Shown here piece after piece: positions 1 through 7,813 of a DNA stretch of 15,341 nucleotides (its first letter is position 1; the number at the start of each line of letters is the position of its first letter). The position numbers were made by a program, and so were the translations under genes. A model generated the notes under the pieces. That model did no database searches, was not told where the DNA came from, and saw only the letters and a program-made list of their open reading frames with translations. The stretch is from PVC group bacterium (GTDB lineage Bacteria; Verrucomicrobiota; Kiritimatiellia; SS1-B-03-39; UBA6053): positions 1 to 15,341 of the forward strand of contig PXAS01000427.1 of NCBI GenBank assembly GCA_003565815.1, in the 5' to 3' direction.

Positions 1-3000
1 GTGGTGGGCGACAACGGCGTCTATCTCACCAGTTCGAACCAGGGTGCGGATTGGCAGGTGGTGCAGGACGGACTTTCCGGCCAGCCGCAGGCCGTGGACG
101 TGGTCCGCCATCCCGGCGGAGCAACCACCCAATACCACGCCTGGGCCGCGGGCCAGTATCACGAAATCCAATACCGTCCCAATGTCGCGCCCACCGGGGC
201 GTTCATGACCTTTTATCCCGGCAAACTGGATTTTGGCTTTGTCCTGGTGGCCGAACCTCAAACCCGCTCCCTCCGCGTCACCAACCGGGGTCGTCAGCCG
301 CTGGGCATCACCGGCGTGGCCCTTCAGGGCCCGGCCGCGGCCCGCTTCCAACTCGCGCAGACCAGCCTCTCCAGCCTGCCGCCCGGCGGGAGTCTGACCC
401 TGCGCGTCCGCTATCTGCCCACCGCCCCTTCCACCCTCGACAGCGCCGAAGTGGTGATCTCCACCAACGACCCCCTGCGCCCCGTCTTCCGCGTGCCCCT
501 GGAAGGCCGCGCCGACGAACGCACCTGGCGGCCCGTTACGCTCCTGCACGGCGGACAGCCCGTGACCGGCGAGGTGAAAGGTGTGCGGTTCACTTCGGAA
601 ACCCGGGGATATGCTTTGGTGACACCCACATCCGGCCCCTCGCTGTTTTTCCGCACCAACAACGGCGGCGAAACGTGGGTTGGGAATACCCTGCCCACCA
701 CCTGGGGGATCTTGCGCATGGAGGCGATTGACGCCGTTCGGCATGAGAACGCTTCGGGAATCGTGCACGACCACATTTATTTGGCGGGTTTCTCCCCCGA
801 CCGCAACCACGGAGATGTGGGTATTCTGCTGCGCGGAACGACCAGCACGACGTTGTTTCAAACTCCCGGCTGGTCGAACCTCACCCCCATACCCGTCGGA
901 GAGACTCACCAACCCCATCCCTTGGCGGATGTTTCGGTACTCAGCGTGGGCACGGACGTGTGGGTGAGCACATCCACACTTGATCCGGCTGAGGGAAATT
1001 TGTGGAATTCATCCAATGGCGGGTCAACCTGGTTTGTGTCCCCCAACCGCCCCGGTTTATTTGCCGGCGGGCCTGTGTCGCAGTTTGCATTTCAAAGCGG
1101 AGGATTCCCCTCGTCCTTGTGGAACATCTCCTTCGCCGCTTCCGGTCCGGGTCTTTTTGTGCGCGTCAACGACATCAACGGATCCCCCGGGGATTGGGAC
1201 AGTAGTTCTGAAATCGTTCGCACCCCCTACACCTTTCATGATATCCATATTCTGCCTACTTTCTTCTTTTATGGCGCACAGCAGGCCATTGGTTGGGCTG
1301 TGGGCGAATCCGGTAATTTCATCATGTGGACTGGAAACATGACCTCCCCATGGTTTCCGGCCAAAGACGCGGAAGTATTTGGCACCACAAATCTCTCCAG
1401 TGTGCATTCCGGCAACGCCAGTGCCGTGTGGGTGGTCGGGGAATCCAAAATCTTTGATTCCCGGGATTTCGGGCACACCTGGAAACTCAATTTCGACACC
1501 GGCGAGGCCGCGACGCTCAACAGCGTGCACTCGCTGGACGCGGACCGTGCCTGGACGGGCGGGGCGCTGAACGGTCAGGCCACGGTGTGGCGGTACACCC
1601 CGCCCCCCTCCACGGATAACCGGCTGCTCTCCGCCCTGGACGACATGGACTGGGGTTCGCTCTCTCCCGGGGCGGGCGCCAACCGGACCATTCCCCTGAC
1701 CAATTTGGGATCGGATCCGCTGACCATTCACGAAATCCGCATCGAAAGCGACGAACCCCGCGAACGTTTCCGTTTGCTGGGCACGATGCCCACATCCCTC
1801 GGACCCTTTCAGACCCACAATCTCGTCGTGCGATTCGACGCCACCGAGGACGAGTCCATCGCCGAACAGCTCCGCCCCGAATTTTATTTCCGCTTTGAAA
1901 ACGAATGGGGCGCGGAAATCCTCACCGACGACTCCCCCAATGTCCGCCACGCCCATGTCGTCCAGCAGGCGGAGTCCACCCGCCCCGCGCTGGCCCTGTC
2001 CCAACACCGCGACCGCTGTCTGCATTTCAACGGGGCGCAGCACCTGTTGCTGAACACCGTTCCCGGACCGGACACCCTGACGGAGAGCTATGCCATCGCC
2101 ATGTGGATCGCCCCGGAGTCGCTCACGGGCACCCACACCCTCATCGCAAAAGAACAGTCCAATGGCGCCGATGTGTTGCGACTTGCCCTGACGACGGGCG
2201 GGTATCATGCGCGCATGCGCGGCAACAACGTGGTCGTGGGGCCCGTTCCCGAAACGGGATGGCACCATGTGGCCTTCAACTTCCAGGAGTCCGGGGGCAA
2301 CACGCATTTCACACTGCACATCAATGGAAGCCCCGCCGGGCAGGGCACGCTTCCCGTGACCTTTGGCGACGGGGCGGGATTGCCCTGGATTCTTGGCGCG
2401 GAACATGTGTTTTCTTCCTTAATCGGAAATCGATTCCAGGGGAGCATGGACGACGTGCTGCTGGTTCCCCGCGCCCTTTCCACGGGCGAAATCCGGCGGC
2501 TGGCCTCCAAGTCGCCCCTTTACGGAGACCACCGCGCCCGCCTCACCATCCGCACCGGGGCCGATGATCCGCTCCACACCACCGCGCTCCGCGCCCGCGT
2601 GACCCCCAACCCCCGCCTCGTCACCTTCAACACCCAGCCCCAGGGCCTGCCCGTGACCATCGACGGAGTCGCGCACACCGCTCCGGTTTCGTTCGCCGTG
2701 GTGCCCTACGCCAGCGGCGCGCCCGGCGCCCGCGAATGGATCGAGGGGTCCACCCACCGAATCAGCGTCGGCGACAGCGTGGTGTTGGACCCGGAAGGCG
2801 CCGCCATGGAATTCGCCTTCGCAGGCTGGTCCGGCGCCCCCGGACAAAGTTTCGACCTCACCGCCAGCCGCACCGTCCCCGCCACCCACACCGCCGCCTT
2901 CACACCCGTCGAAGTCCAAGTGCCCCCCCGTTCCGCCGCCGCCCTTGCTGCCCCCCGGGGGAGATCCGCTGATCCAAGCCCTCGCCACCGCGCCCGCCGG

Positions 3001-3336
3001 ACCCTTCCTGCGCATCACCAACGGACACCTCACTCTGCCCCAGTTCCAGGACGCGCCCCTGGCCATCACCGGGGAACTTCTCATCAGTCCCGAACGCATC
3101 GAAGGCTGGCTCAACAGTCCGGCGATGGACCTGCCCGCGCCCGGGGTCCACACCATCGTCCGCCTGGGCGAAGGCAACTGGCGGGTGGACGCGGTCGCCG
3201 GGGATTTTTTCCGCATGACCGCGAGCCCCCCCAGTCTCAGTCTCTACGGGTATCCGGTGGTGCCCGACGGCATGGCCGAAATCGCCTTCGAACAAGGGCA
3301 GGGGAGCGATCCCGGCGCGTGGACGCTCGCGTTTGA
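1..3336 (+). CDS. Large secreted multidomain protein (BNR-like, choice-of-anchor D, LamG, InlB-like repeat); 5' partial, frame-broken
   Basis: The frame is open from the first base, and the first residues lie inside a BNR-like repeat (NGVYLTSSNQGADW), so the true start and any signal peptide are outside the window. Domains in order: BNR-like repeats (about residues 1-25, then scattered over about 210-535, with NNGGETW, SNGGSTW and FGHTW turns); a choice-of-anchor D (ASH-like) domain at about 71-170; a second at about 541-635; a LamG-like jelly-roll at about 671-834 (WHHVAFN and SMDDVLLVPRAL); and an InlB-like beta repeat at about 874-970 (FAFAGWSG). Such proteins are usually cell-surface or exported and bind or display; no catalytic site was seen. 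From about position 2930 the frame turns Arg/His/Pro-rich and unlike protein, while frame 2 becomes sensible. The tail 2930-3336 is therefore probably out of frame, and the gene continues to 4375. Substrate and role are unknown. Confidence 0.82.
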   Translation: MVGDNGVYLTSSNQGADWQVVQDGLSGQPQAVDVVRHPGGATTQYHAWAAGQYHEIQYRPNVAPTGAFMTFYPGKLDFGFVLVAEPQTRSLRVTNRGRQPLGITGVALQGPAAARFQLAQTSLSSLPPGGSLTLRVRYLPTAPSTLDSAEVVISTNDPLRPVFRVPLEGRADERTWRPVTLLHGGQPVTGEVKGVRFTSETRGYALVTPTSGPSLFFRTNNGGETWVGNTLPTTWGILRMEAIDAVRHENASGIVHDHIYLAGFSPDRNHGDVGILLRGTTSTTLFQTPGWSNLTPIPVGETHQPHPLADVSVLSVGTDVWVSTSTLDPAEGNLWNSSNGGSTWFVSPNRPGLFAGGPVSQFAFQSGGFPSSLWNISFAASGPGLFVRVNDINGSPGDWDSSSEIVRTPYTFHDIHILPTFFFYGAQQAIGWAVGESGNFIMWTGNMTSPWFPAKDAEVFGTTNLSSVHSGNASAVWVVGESKIFDSRDFGHTWKLNFDTGEAATLNSVHSLDADRAWTGGALNGQATVWRYTPPPSTDNRLLSALDDMDWGSLSPGAGANRTIPLTNLGSDPLTIHEIRIESDEPRERFRLLGTMPTSLGPFQTHNLVVRFDATEDESIAEQLRPEFYFRFENEWGAEILTDDSPNVRHAHVVQQAESTRPALALSQHRDRCLHFNGAQHLLLNTVPGPDTLTESYAIAMWIAPESLTGTHTLIAKEQSNGADVLRLALTTGGYHARMRGNNVVVGPVPETGWHHVAFNFQESGGNTHFTLHINGSPAGQGTLPVTFGDGAGLPWILGAEHVFSSLIGNRFQGSMDDVLLVPRALSTGEIRRLASKSPLYGDHRARLTIRTGADDPLHTTALRARVTPNPRLVTFNTQPQGLPVTIDGVAHTAPVSFAVVPYASGAPGAREWIEGSTHRISVGDSVVLDPEGAAMEFAFAGWSGAPGQSFDLTASRTVPATHTAAFTPVEVQVPPRSAAALAAPRGRSADPSPRHRARRTLPAHHQRTPHSAPVPGRAPGHHRGTSHQSRTHRRLAQQSGDGPARARGPHHRPPGRRQLAGGRGRRGFFPHDREPPQSQSLRVSGGARRHGRNRLRTRAGERSRRVDARV
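2923..2929 (+). other. C7 homopolymer at the frame switch of the large secreted protein
   Basis: Seven consecutive C follow GTG (2920-2922). With six C the codons would read GTG CCC CCC GTT CCG CCG and run straight from the InlB-like repeat into the proline-rich linker and the frame-2 C-terminal region. With seven, the ribosome stays in a frame that is Arg-rich and ends at 3336. Either one base too many was called in the run, the gene is disrupted, or slippage expresses two forms. Confidence 0.7.
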
Positions 3337-4375
3337 CCTCCTCGAGGATTTCAAACCCGTCCCCCGCATGGTGGAGTTCAAAAAAGGCCGGGTGGAACTG
3401 GGCTGGCTGGCGACCACCGTTCCCTCCGGCTTCAACCTCACCTTCAACGGCGGACTCCGGCTCATCCAGTTGCCGAACACCCTCTACGCGGTGGACCGCA
3501 ATTTCGCGTTCACCCTTGGCGGCGGAGAGTTTGACGTCGGTCTCTCCGACCTCTTTGCCGCCGCCGGCACCCCCGTGCCCGCCACACTCTTCAACAGCGG
3601 ACCCTTCCGGGTCGATTGGGGGGACATCCGCCTGCGCCGAACCGCGGACGGCACCATTCGTCTCGATCTCCACGACCTCGATTTCCGCTTCAACAACAAC
3701 CTCGTCATGACCGTGGCCGGGGTAGTGGATTCCGCCGGAAACCTCTTGCTCACGGGAGCACTGCCCGACAGCGGGGAACTGCGGATCGATACCCAAAACC
3801 GATTCCGTCTCCGCAACACCGGCGACGCCACCGCTTTGCTGCTCGAAATTAGTCCCGGCGCGCTGGCGCTGGAGGTCCCGTCCCTGCGCCTGGAAACCAG
3901 CGCCGGCGACGCCAGCGGCTACACCCTGCCCAACGGCGTGGATCTGCCCGGCATTCGATTCGCTTCCAATGGCACCTTCGACACCGGACGCCTCCCCCTG
4001 CCGGGTACCCTCGCATTCGCGGGGATGAACGTGCAGGGTCCGGCGAGCGGGTCTCTCGCCCAAAACCACATGCGCCTTCGTCGTGACGCCTCCTCGCGGG
4101 TCACTTTCGATCTCAAAGCCCGCCAGATGTTTGTCACCTGCCGCCAGAACCTCAACCTCTCCATTACCGCCAGCGGGACCGCCGCCCCGGTGGTTGCGGG
4201 TTCCATGTCCGGCAATTTCTGCGTGTTGCCCCGAAACGTTTCCCTCAACTTCAACCCGGCCTCCGCCTGCGCCTTCAGCGGATCGGCCTTCGGGTTCAGC
4301 ATTCATTACGGCTCAAGCTGCGCGGGCGTCCGCAACGAGGCCACCAACTTCTGCATCCTGGGTTCCTGCCCGTAA
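2945..4375 (+). CDS. C-terminal part of the same large secreted protein, in frame 2 after the C7 break
   Basis: This frame gives about 476 residues of beta-rich, Gly/Asn/Leu-patterned sequence. It has no start of its own that convinces: the first usable codon is a TTG inside a proline-rich linker (PPVPPPPLLPPGG), with no ribosome binding site. The frame is open upstream to the point where the InlB-like repeat of the preceding frame ends. Removing one C from the run at 2923-2929 joins the two into one protein of about 1458 residues as far as the window shows. The part from about 3000 on recalls repeated beta structure (ALAITGELLISPE, FNLTFNGGLRL, GVVDSAGNLLLTG) but matches no family I can name. 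The last 60 residues hold several cysteines (FCVLP, SACAFSG, SSCAG, NFCILGSCP) that could form disulfides. No sorting signal of a known type (LPXTG, PEP-CTERM) is visible at the end. Confidence 0.78.
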   Translation: MLPPGGDPLIQALATAPAGPFLRITNGHLTLPQFQDAPLAITGELLISPERIEGWLNSPAMDLPAPGVHTIVRLGEGNWRVDAVAGDFFRMTASPPSLSLYGYPVVPDGMAEIAFEQGQGSDPGAWTLAFDLLEDFKPVPRMVEFKKGRVELGWLATTVPSGFNLTFNGGLRLIQLPNTLYAVDRNFAFTLGGGEFDVGLSDLFAAAGTPVPATLFNSGPFRVDWGDIRLRRTADGTIRLDLHDLDFRFNNNLVMTVAGVVDSAGNLLLTGALPDSGELRIDTQNRFRLRNTGDATALLLEISPGALALEVPSLRLETSAGDASGYTLPNGVDLPGIRFASNGTFDTGRLPLPGTLAFAGMNVQGPASGSLAQNHMRLRRDASSRVTFDLKARQMFVTCRQNLNLSITASGTAAPVVAGSMSGNFCVLPRNVSLNFNPASACAFSGSAFGFSIHYGSSCAGVRNEATNFCILGSCP

Positions 4376-4388
4376 CACAAACCATTCC

Positions 4389-4862
4389 ATGCAAGCCTTG
4401 AAAGAAGCCCTCCTCAAAGATCCCCAATATCCGTTCTTCGCGTTCATCGGTTTGGTGTTCCTCTGTTACCCCCTGCACGCCAAATGGGAGGCGGCCAAAC
4501 TCAAGCGAAGGCGCACCGAGCGCGTGCGCGGCGAGGTGGTTGACGAAGAAACCCGGATTGGACGAAGCGTGGACATGTCCGTGGGCAGCCGCCAAGTGCC
4601 CACCCGCCATCCGGTGGTGGTCTTTGAAGTGAACGGCGTCCGGCACCGGGTGGTCTCCGAAACGGGCGCGAGTTGGGAAACCCTGCGGCGGGGCCAAAAA
4701 GTGGACGTGCTCTACAACCCCGGGGATCCTAATGACGCGGGCCTCGATCACATCGCCCTCCAAGCCGTGGAACAACTCCTCCTCTGGATACTCCCCCTCA
4801 TCGGCGCGGGTGTGTTTCTTTGGGGAATGGTGAATTTTTTGCGGAATCTGCAAGGACTTTAG
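4389..4862 (+). CDS. DUF3592 family small membrane protein
   Basis: The protein has 157 residues. A hydrophobic helix lies at about 15-30 (FFAFIGLVFLCYPLHA) and a second at about 130-152 (LLLWILPLIGAGVFLWGMVNFL). Between them is a soluble region with the pattern typical of DUF3592: a basic stretch (KLKRRRTERVRGEV), a strand pair (HPVVVFEVNGVRHRV) and the hallmark VDVLYNPGDPNDAGLD at about 105-120. The family's function is not known; members sit in the membrane with the middle domain on one side. The start ATG at 4389 is 14 bases after the preceding stop and has no clear Shine-Dalgarno sequence, so translation may follow from the upstream gene. Family call is good; role unknown. Confidence 0.85.
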   Translation: MQALKEALLKDPQYPFFAFIGLVFLCYPLHAKWEAAKLKRRRTERVRGEVVDEETRIGRSVDMSVGSRQVPTRHPVVVFEVNGVRHRVVSETGASWETLRRGQKVDVLYNPGDPNDAGLDHIALQAVEQLLLWILPLIGAGVFLWGMVNFLRNLQGL

Positions 4863-5161
4863 GGCGCTTCCAGAAATGAGTGTCGCATGATTTTTTGAAA
4901 ACACGGCTACAAAAAGTGCGCCTGCCTCTTGGAGAACGCCAATCCCAGCCGCTCGACATCTACACGGAATTTAATGCGCACCCACATTGGAGCGTCTCGC
5001 GCGGACGCATCAGCGCGCAATACGTGGAAGTCGTGGCTGATGGGGCGTCCGGGATTTTCGGACCGATCCAGGACCAGCAAATCGCCATGATCCTGAAGTC
5101 GCTGAAACTGTTCCATCCACAATCCCTGTCGCGGCCGTTCGATCACGGGATAGGGAGGGCG
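4863..5161. other. Convergent intergenic region, no gene I can assign
   Basis: About 300 bases lie between the DUF3592 gene (+) and the last gene of the minus-strand cluster. Two overlapping open frames exist: plus from GTG 4880 (containing LDIYTEFNAHPHWSVSRG) and minus 5146-4907 (containing LLVLDRSENPGRPISHDFHV). Both have moderate GC at third positions, neither has a ribosome binding site, and I recognise neither. They are in register on opposite strands, so composition cannot separate them. The stretch may be a decayed gene fragment. No clear terminator hairpin with a T tract was found for either flanking transcript. Confidence 0.4.
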
Positions 5162-5389
5162 TCAATGAGTTCTGGAAGAAGGTTGGGCCAAGTGATAAAA
5201 CAAACCGGTCAGCCACGGGATTCCGATCAGCACGCCCCATATCAGGACAAACCAAAACCCGTGGTGTTCGCTGTACGGACTCAGGAGCATGGTCAATAAA
5301 AACGGTAGAAAGAAGGAGGGGAAGAAAAGAATCGTTGCCAAAAAGGCGGCAAATGTGGTGCGCCAAAAATTTCGACCCTTGGTCAGCAA
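5162..5389 (-). CDS. Small two-helix membrane protein, possibly frame-broken at its N-terminus
   Basis: The frame encodes 75 residues with two strong hydrophobic segments, about 12-36 (FAAFLATILFFPSFFLPFLL) and 44-66 (FWFVLIWGVLIGIPWLTGLF), then a short polar tail. It lies 45 bases after the kinase-like gene on the same strand and would be the last member of that cluster. Its first start codon is a TTG (5389-5387) with only a weak AGG upstream. An alternative is better: an ATG at 5438-5436 overlaps the kinase stop in an ATGA junction and opens a frame beginning MNFPRAFAPFNPQVLGIA. That frame would join this one if one base were removed from the A run at 5365-5369 (T run on the coding strand), giving about 92 residues. 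I recognise no family; the call rests on hydrophobicity and position. Confidence 0.45.
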   Translation of the reverse strand: MLTKGRNFWRTTFAAFLATILFFPSFFLPFLLTMLLSPYSEHHGFWFVLIWGVLIGIPWLTGLFYHLAQPSSRTH

Positions 5390-5434
5390 TACCCAGAACC
5401 TGTGGGTTGAATGGCGCGAACGCCCTCGGAAAGT

Positions 5435-6721
5435 TCATGAATTGATCGCGGTGGTGATGGTCGCAATCAGGGTCAGGGAGAGTTGGAAAGCGCCCCAGGG
5501 TTGGGGCGGGCGGTGGGTGATTTTTTGACAGAGGGTATTGGCGGCGGGAAGGAGCAGCAGAAGGAGAAAGGCGAGGGGCTTGGCGGCGTCGAGGACGGCG
5601 AGGCTGATCCAGAGAGAGCATATCGTCAAGGCGCAGTAGAGAATTTCGCGGCCGCGCTTCCCTTCATTTCGAATCTGCCAGTGGTTCCAGAGGGAATGAA
5701 CGATCCCCGCGGCCACGGCCATGGCATAGGCTTCGCCCAGGGGTTCGTGGAGATGGTGCAGGTTGGCGATAACGAGGAGCAAGAGGGCGGTGACCACGGT
5801 GCGAAACACGATCACCACGCGTACGGGCGCTTCCCGTTCGGGACGCGCGGGAAGAATGCGACGTCCCAGCGCATAGGTGACGAAGCCGGCGAGGGGGGCA
5901 ACGGCCCAACGTTCGGAGGCCAGGGTCCAGGCGCCGTAACAAAACATGAGGATGGCGATGGCGCCCCCGGCGTGAAAGGTGCGCGTTCGCCAAGCCAGCC
6001 ATCCGCCCAGCGGAAACATGGCCAGGAGACCTAAAAGTTGGGAGTGAATTTCCTCGGCGGGTTGGGCGGTGATTTTGGGGAGGATGACGCAGACGCCAAT
6101 GGGGACGAAGAGGTTGTCGGTGCCGCCGGTGGAGATGGCTTCGAATCCGGTCACCAGAAGCGCGACGATGAGCGTGCCGGGCAGGAGGATGGACAGGGGG
6201 AGTTCAGTGAGCAGAAACGAGGGCAGGAAAATGACGGGCCAGGCGAGGAGGAGAAACACCAGGGATCCCTCCACGCTTTTGTCCTCCTGCTCCACCCAAT
6301 ACCGCAGACGTCCGTGCCGTGAGCCGATGAGGGCGGCACCGGCGTCGGCCACGGCCAGGACCAGCATGGAGGCGAGGTAGAGCCATTCCCGATCGAGGCT
6401 GAGGACGAAAAGGAGCGCCACGGCCAGGGGAAAGTATTCGCTGCCCCCGGTGCGGCGATGGACGGCATGCACGCTTTTGAGCGTTTTCAATTTTCTTCCG
6501 GCAAATAAAAGAATGGAACTGGCGACGGCCAGGCCGAGGACCACGTGTGGGGATGTCACCAGCCAGGGCAGGGGAAGGGTCAGGAGGCCGCCGCCCACAT
6601 GTACGATTTTCCGGCTGGATTCCGTGGACAGGTGCCAAGATTTTCGGGAGACTTCGGCGAGGACGAGAATGGCCAAAAAACCGAAACCAATGCCTGTGGC
6701 GGCCCACAGGTCGGGGCTCAT
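5435..6721 (-). CDS. Phytol/dolichol kinase-like CTP-dependent membrane kinase (CTP-transferase superfamily)
   Basis: This is a 428-residue polytopic membrane protein. Residues 1-215 carry the signature of the CTP-dependent polyprenol/phytol kinase family related to CdsA: RKIVH at 37-41, the acidic motif ADAGAALIGSRHG at 125-137, KSVEGS at 148-153, and EAISTGGTDNLFVP at 194-207. Known members transfer phosphate from CTP to phytol or dolichol; the substrate here is not determined, and a cytidylyltransferase reaction cannot be excluded. A second half (about 225-428) adds several more helices of unknown role, making it longer than a typical phytol kinase of about 200-300 residues. The start ATG overlaps the stop of the BtaA-like gene (ATGA, shared bases 6718-6721), so the two are almost surely translationally coupled. 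Longer upstream extension of this frame runs through the btaA-like gene and is a shadow. Confidence 0.87.
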   Translation of the reverse strand: MSPDLWAATGIGFGFLAILVLAEVSRKSWHLSTESSRKIVHVGGGLLTLPLPWLVTSPHVVLGLAVASSILLFAGRKLKTLKSVHAVHRRTGGSEYFPLAVALLFVLSLDREWLYLASMLVLAVADAGAALIGSRHGRLRYWVEQEDKSVEGSLVFLLLAWPVIFLPSFLLTELPLSILLPGTLIVALLVTGFEAISTGGTDNLFVPIGVCVILPKITAQPAEEIHSQLLGLLAMFPLGGWLAWRTRTFHAGGAIAILMFCYGAWTLASERWAVAPLAGFVTYALGRRILPARPEREAPVRVVIVFRTVVTALLLLVIANLHHLHEPLGEAYAMAVAAGIVHSLWNHWQIRNEGKRGREILYCALTICSLWISLAVLDAAKPLAFLLLLLLPAANTLCQKITHRPPQPWGAFQLSLTLIATITTAINS

Positions 6722-7803
6722 ACGACCTCCTCCACCACGAAATCGCTGTAAAAAAATGCGCCGTCGCGGGCGAAGCACTCGGCGGCAAGTTCGGTGAGCG
6801 GGGTCACCTGCTCGGCCAAAGCGAGGGGGACGGCGCGGGGGACGAGCATGTTCCAGTAGGCCAGGCGGGCTCCGGGATTGGATTGGGCCAGGAGCTTCCC
6901 GTACAGTTCGCTGCAGGCGGGGGGATCGAGGTACTCGAAAATATCGGAAAGGTTGAAGCCGTCGAAACGTCCCGCGTCCGGGAGATTTCCCGCGGGTCCA
7001 TGAACGAGGGTGAGATGGTCGAGTCGTTTGCGAAGGGATTCGAGGATGCCGGGGCGTAGATAGCGGGGGAGGGTGCGGGTGAAGTTGCCGTGGAGAATAT
7101 AATCGAGCCAGGGATTTTCCTCCAGGGGGAGGGTTTGGAATGCCTGTCCGACGCGGGAAAGCAGACGGATGGAGACGGGGCCGTCGACGTGTTGGAAAAA
7201 CGCGGGATCCCGTCCACCGCGTCCCAACACGGGGCGGCTCATGGCGATTTTGAAGAGGGCCCGCCAGCGGCGGTTGTCCCAGGTCTGACGGTAAAAGCGG
7301 CTGCGGTCTTCGGGTGAACGCGGCTGCATGAGGGCTTCGATGGTGCGGCGGCGGTGGACGAGCGGGAGGATGCGTTGTCCGAAGGTGCGGAGAAAGCGTT
7401 CGAATTTGCCGGCATGGATGATCCCGGCGGCGAGGGCATCCGGCTGGGCGTCCCACCAGGTTTGCGCAGCGGGAGAAAGGTCGGCTCGGAGATTTTGGAA
7501 GGTTTCCAGACGGTTGCTTGCGGGCTGAATGCCGAGAAACGCCAGCAGTTCCGCGCGTTCCAGCGTTCGGATGGCGACGGATTTCAGTTCGACCACCGCC
7601 AACTGGGCGGGATTGAGGTCCGCGGCCAAAACTTCCGCGCCTTCGGCGAGCAGGGCAAAGGCATTGTCGCCGCCGGAGGCGATGGAAAAAATCCGCTTTC
7701 CGGGTGCGGGTTGCAGGGCCTCGCAGAGGATGTCGGCATCCTCCCAGCAATTCGCATAGCGAATGAAATCGAATTTCACGCGGTGCAAAGAGGGGCTGCT
7801 CAT
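6718..7803 (-). CDS. btaA: DUF3419 / BtaA-like S-adenosylmethionine:diacylglycerol 3-amino-3-carboxypropyltransferase
   Basis: The 361-residue protein has the hallmarks of the DUF3419/BtaA family: CWEDAD at 19-24, a SAM-binding loop SGGDNAFALL at 43-52 followed by ADLNPAQLAVVELK at 61-74, GIIHAGKFERFLR at 127-139, and FNLSDIFEYL at 283-292. Characterised BtaA moves the 3-amino-3-carboxypropyl group of SAM onto diacylglycerol, giving diacylglyceryl-homoserine, the precursor of the betaine lipid DGTS. BtaB then trimethylates the nitrogen; no BtaB-like gene lies in this window. The acceptor here could be a different lipid. The start ATG at 7803 is 10 bases after the HMG-CoA reductase stop, and the stop overlaps the next gene by 4 bases, so this sits in the middle of an operon. 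Family assignment is strong; the exact substrate is inferred. Confidence 0.88.
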   Translation of the reverse strand: MSSPSLHRVKFDFIRYANCWEDADILCEALQPAPGKRIFSIASGGDNAFALLAEGAEVLAADLNPAQLAVVELKSVAIRTLERAELLAFLGIQPASNRLETFQNLRADLSPAAQTWWDAQPDALAAGIIHAGKFERFLRTFGQRILPLVHRRRTIEALMQPRSPEDRSRFYRQTWDNRRWRALFKIAMSRPVLGRGGRDPAFFQHVDGPVSIRLLSRVGQAFQTLPLEENPWLDYILHGNFTRTLPRYLRPGILESLRKRLDHLTLVHGPAGNLPDAGRFDGFNLSDIFEYLDPPACSELYGKLLAQSNPGARLAYWNMLVPRAVPLALAEQVTPLTELAAECFARDGAFFYSDFVVEEVV

Positions 7804-7813
7804 GCCGGCGTGC

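Noticed and set aside
1057..2406. Minus-strand open frame of 449 codons
   Set aside because: It is opposite the choice-of-anchor D and LamG domains of the large protein and shows no motif of its own.
2900..4306. Minus-strand open frame of 468 codons
   Set aside because: It mirrors the C-terminal part of the large secreted protein; its Gly/Glu-rich repetitive composition is typical of a shadow in GC-rich DNA.
4880..5299. Plus-strand frame of 139 codons and the opposite minus frame 5146-4907
   Set aside because: No ribosome binding site, no recognised family, and the two compete for the same stretch; not called as genes.
6722..7750. N-terminal extension of the kinase-like frame
   Set aside because: It is Arg/Pro-rich, out of frame with the BtaA-like gene it overlaps; the ATG at 6721 in the ATGA junction is the sound start.
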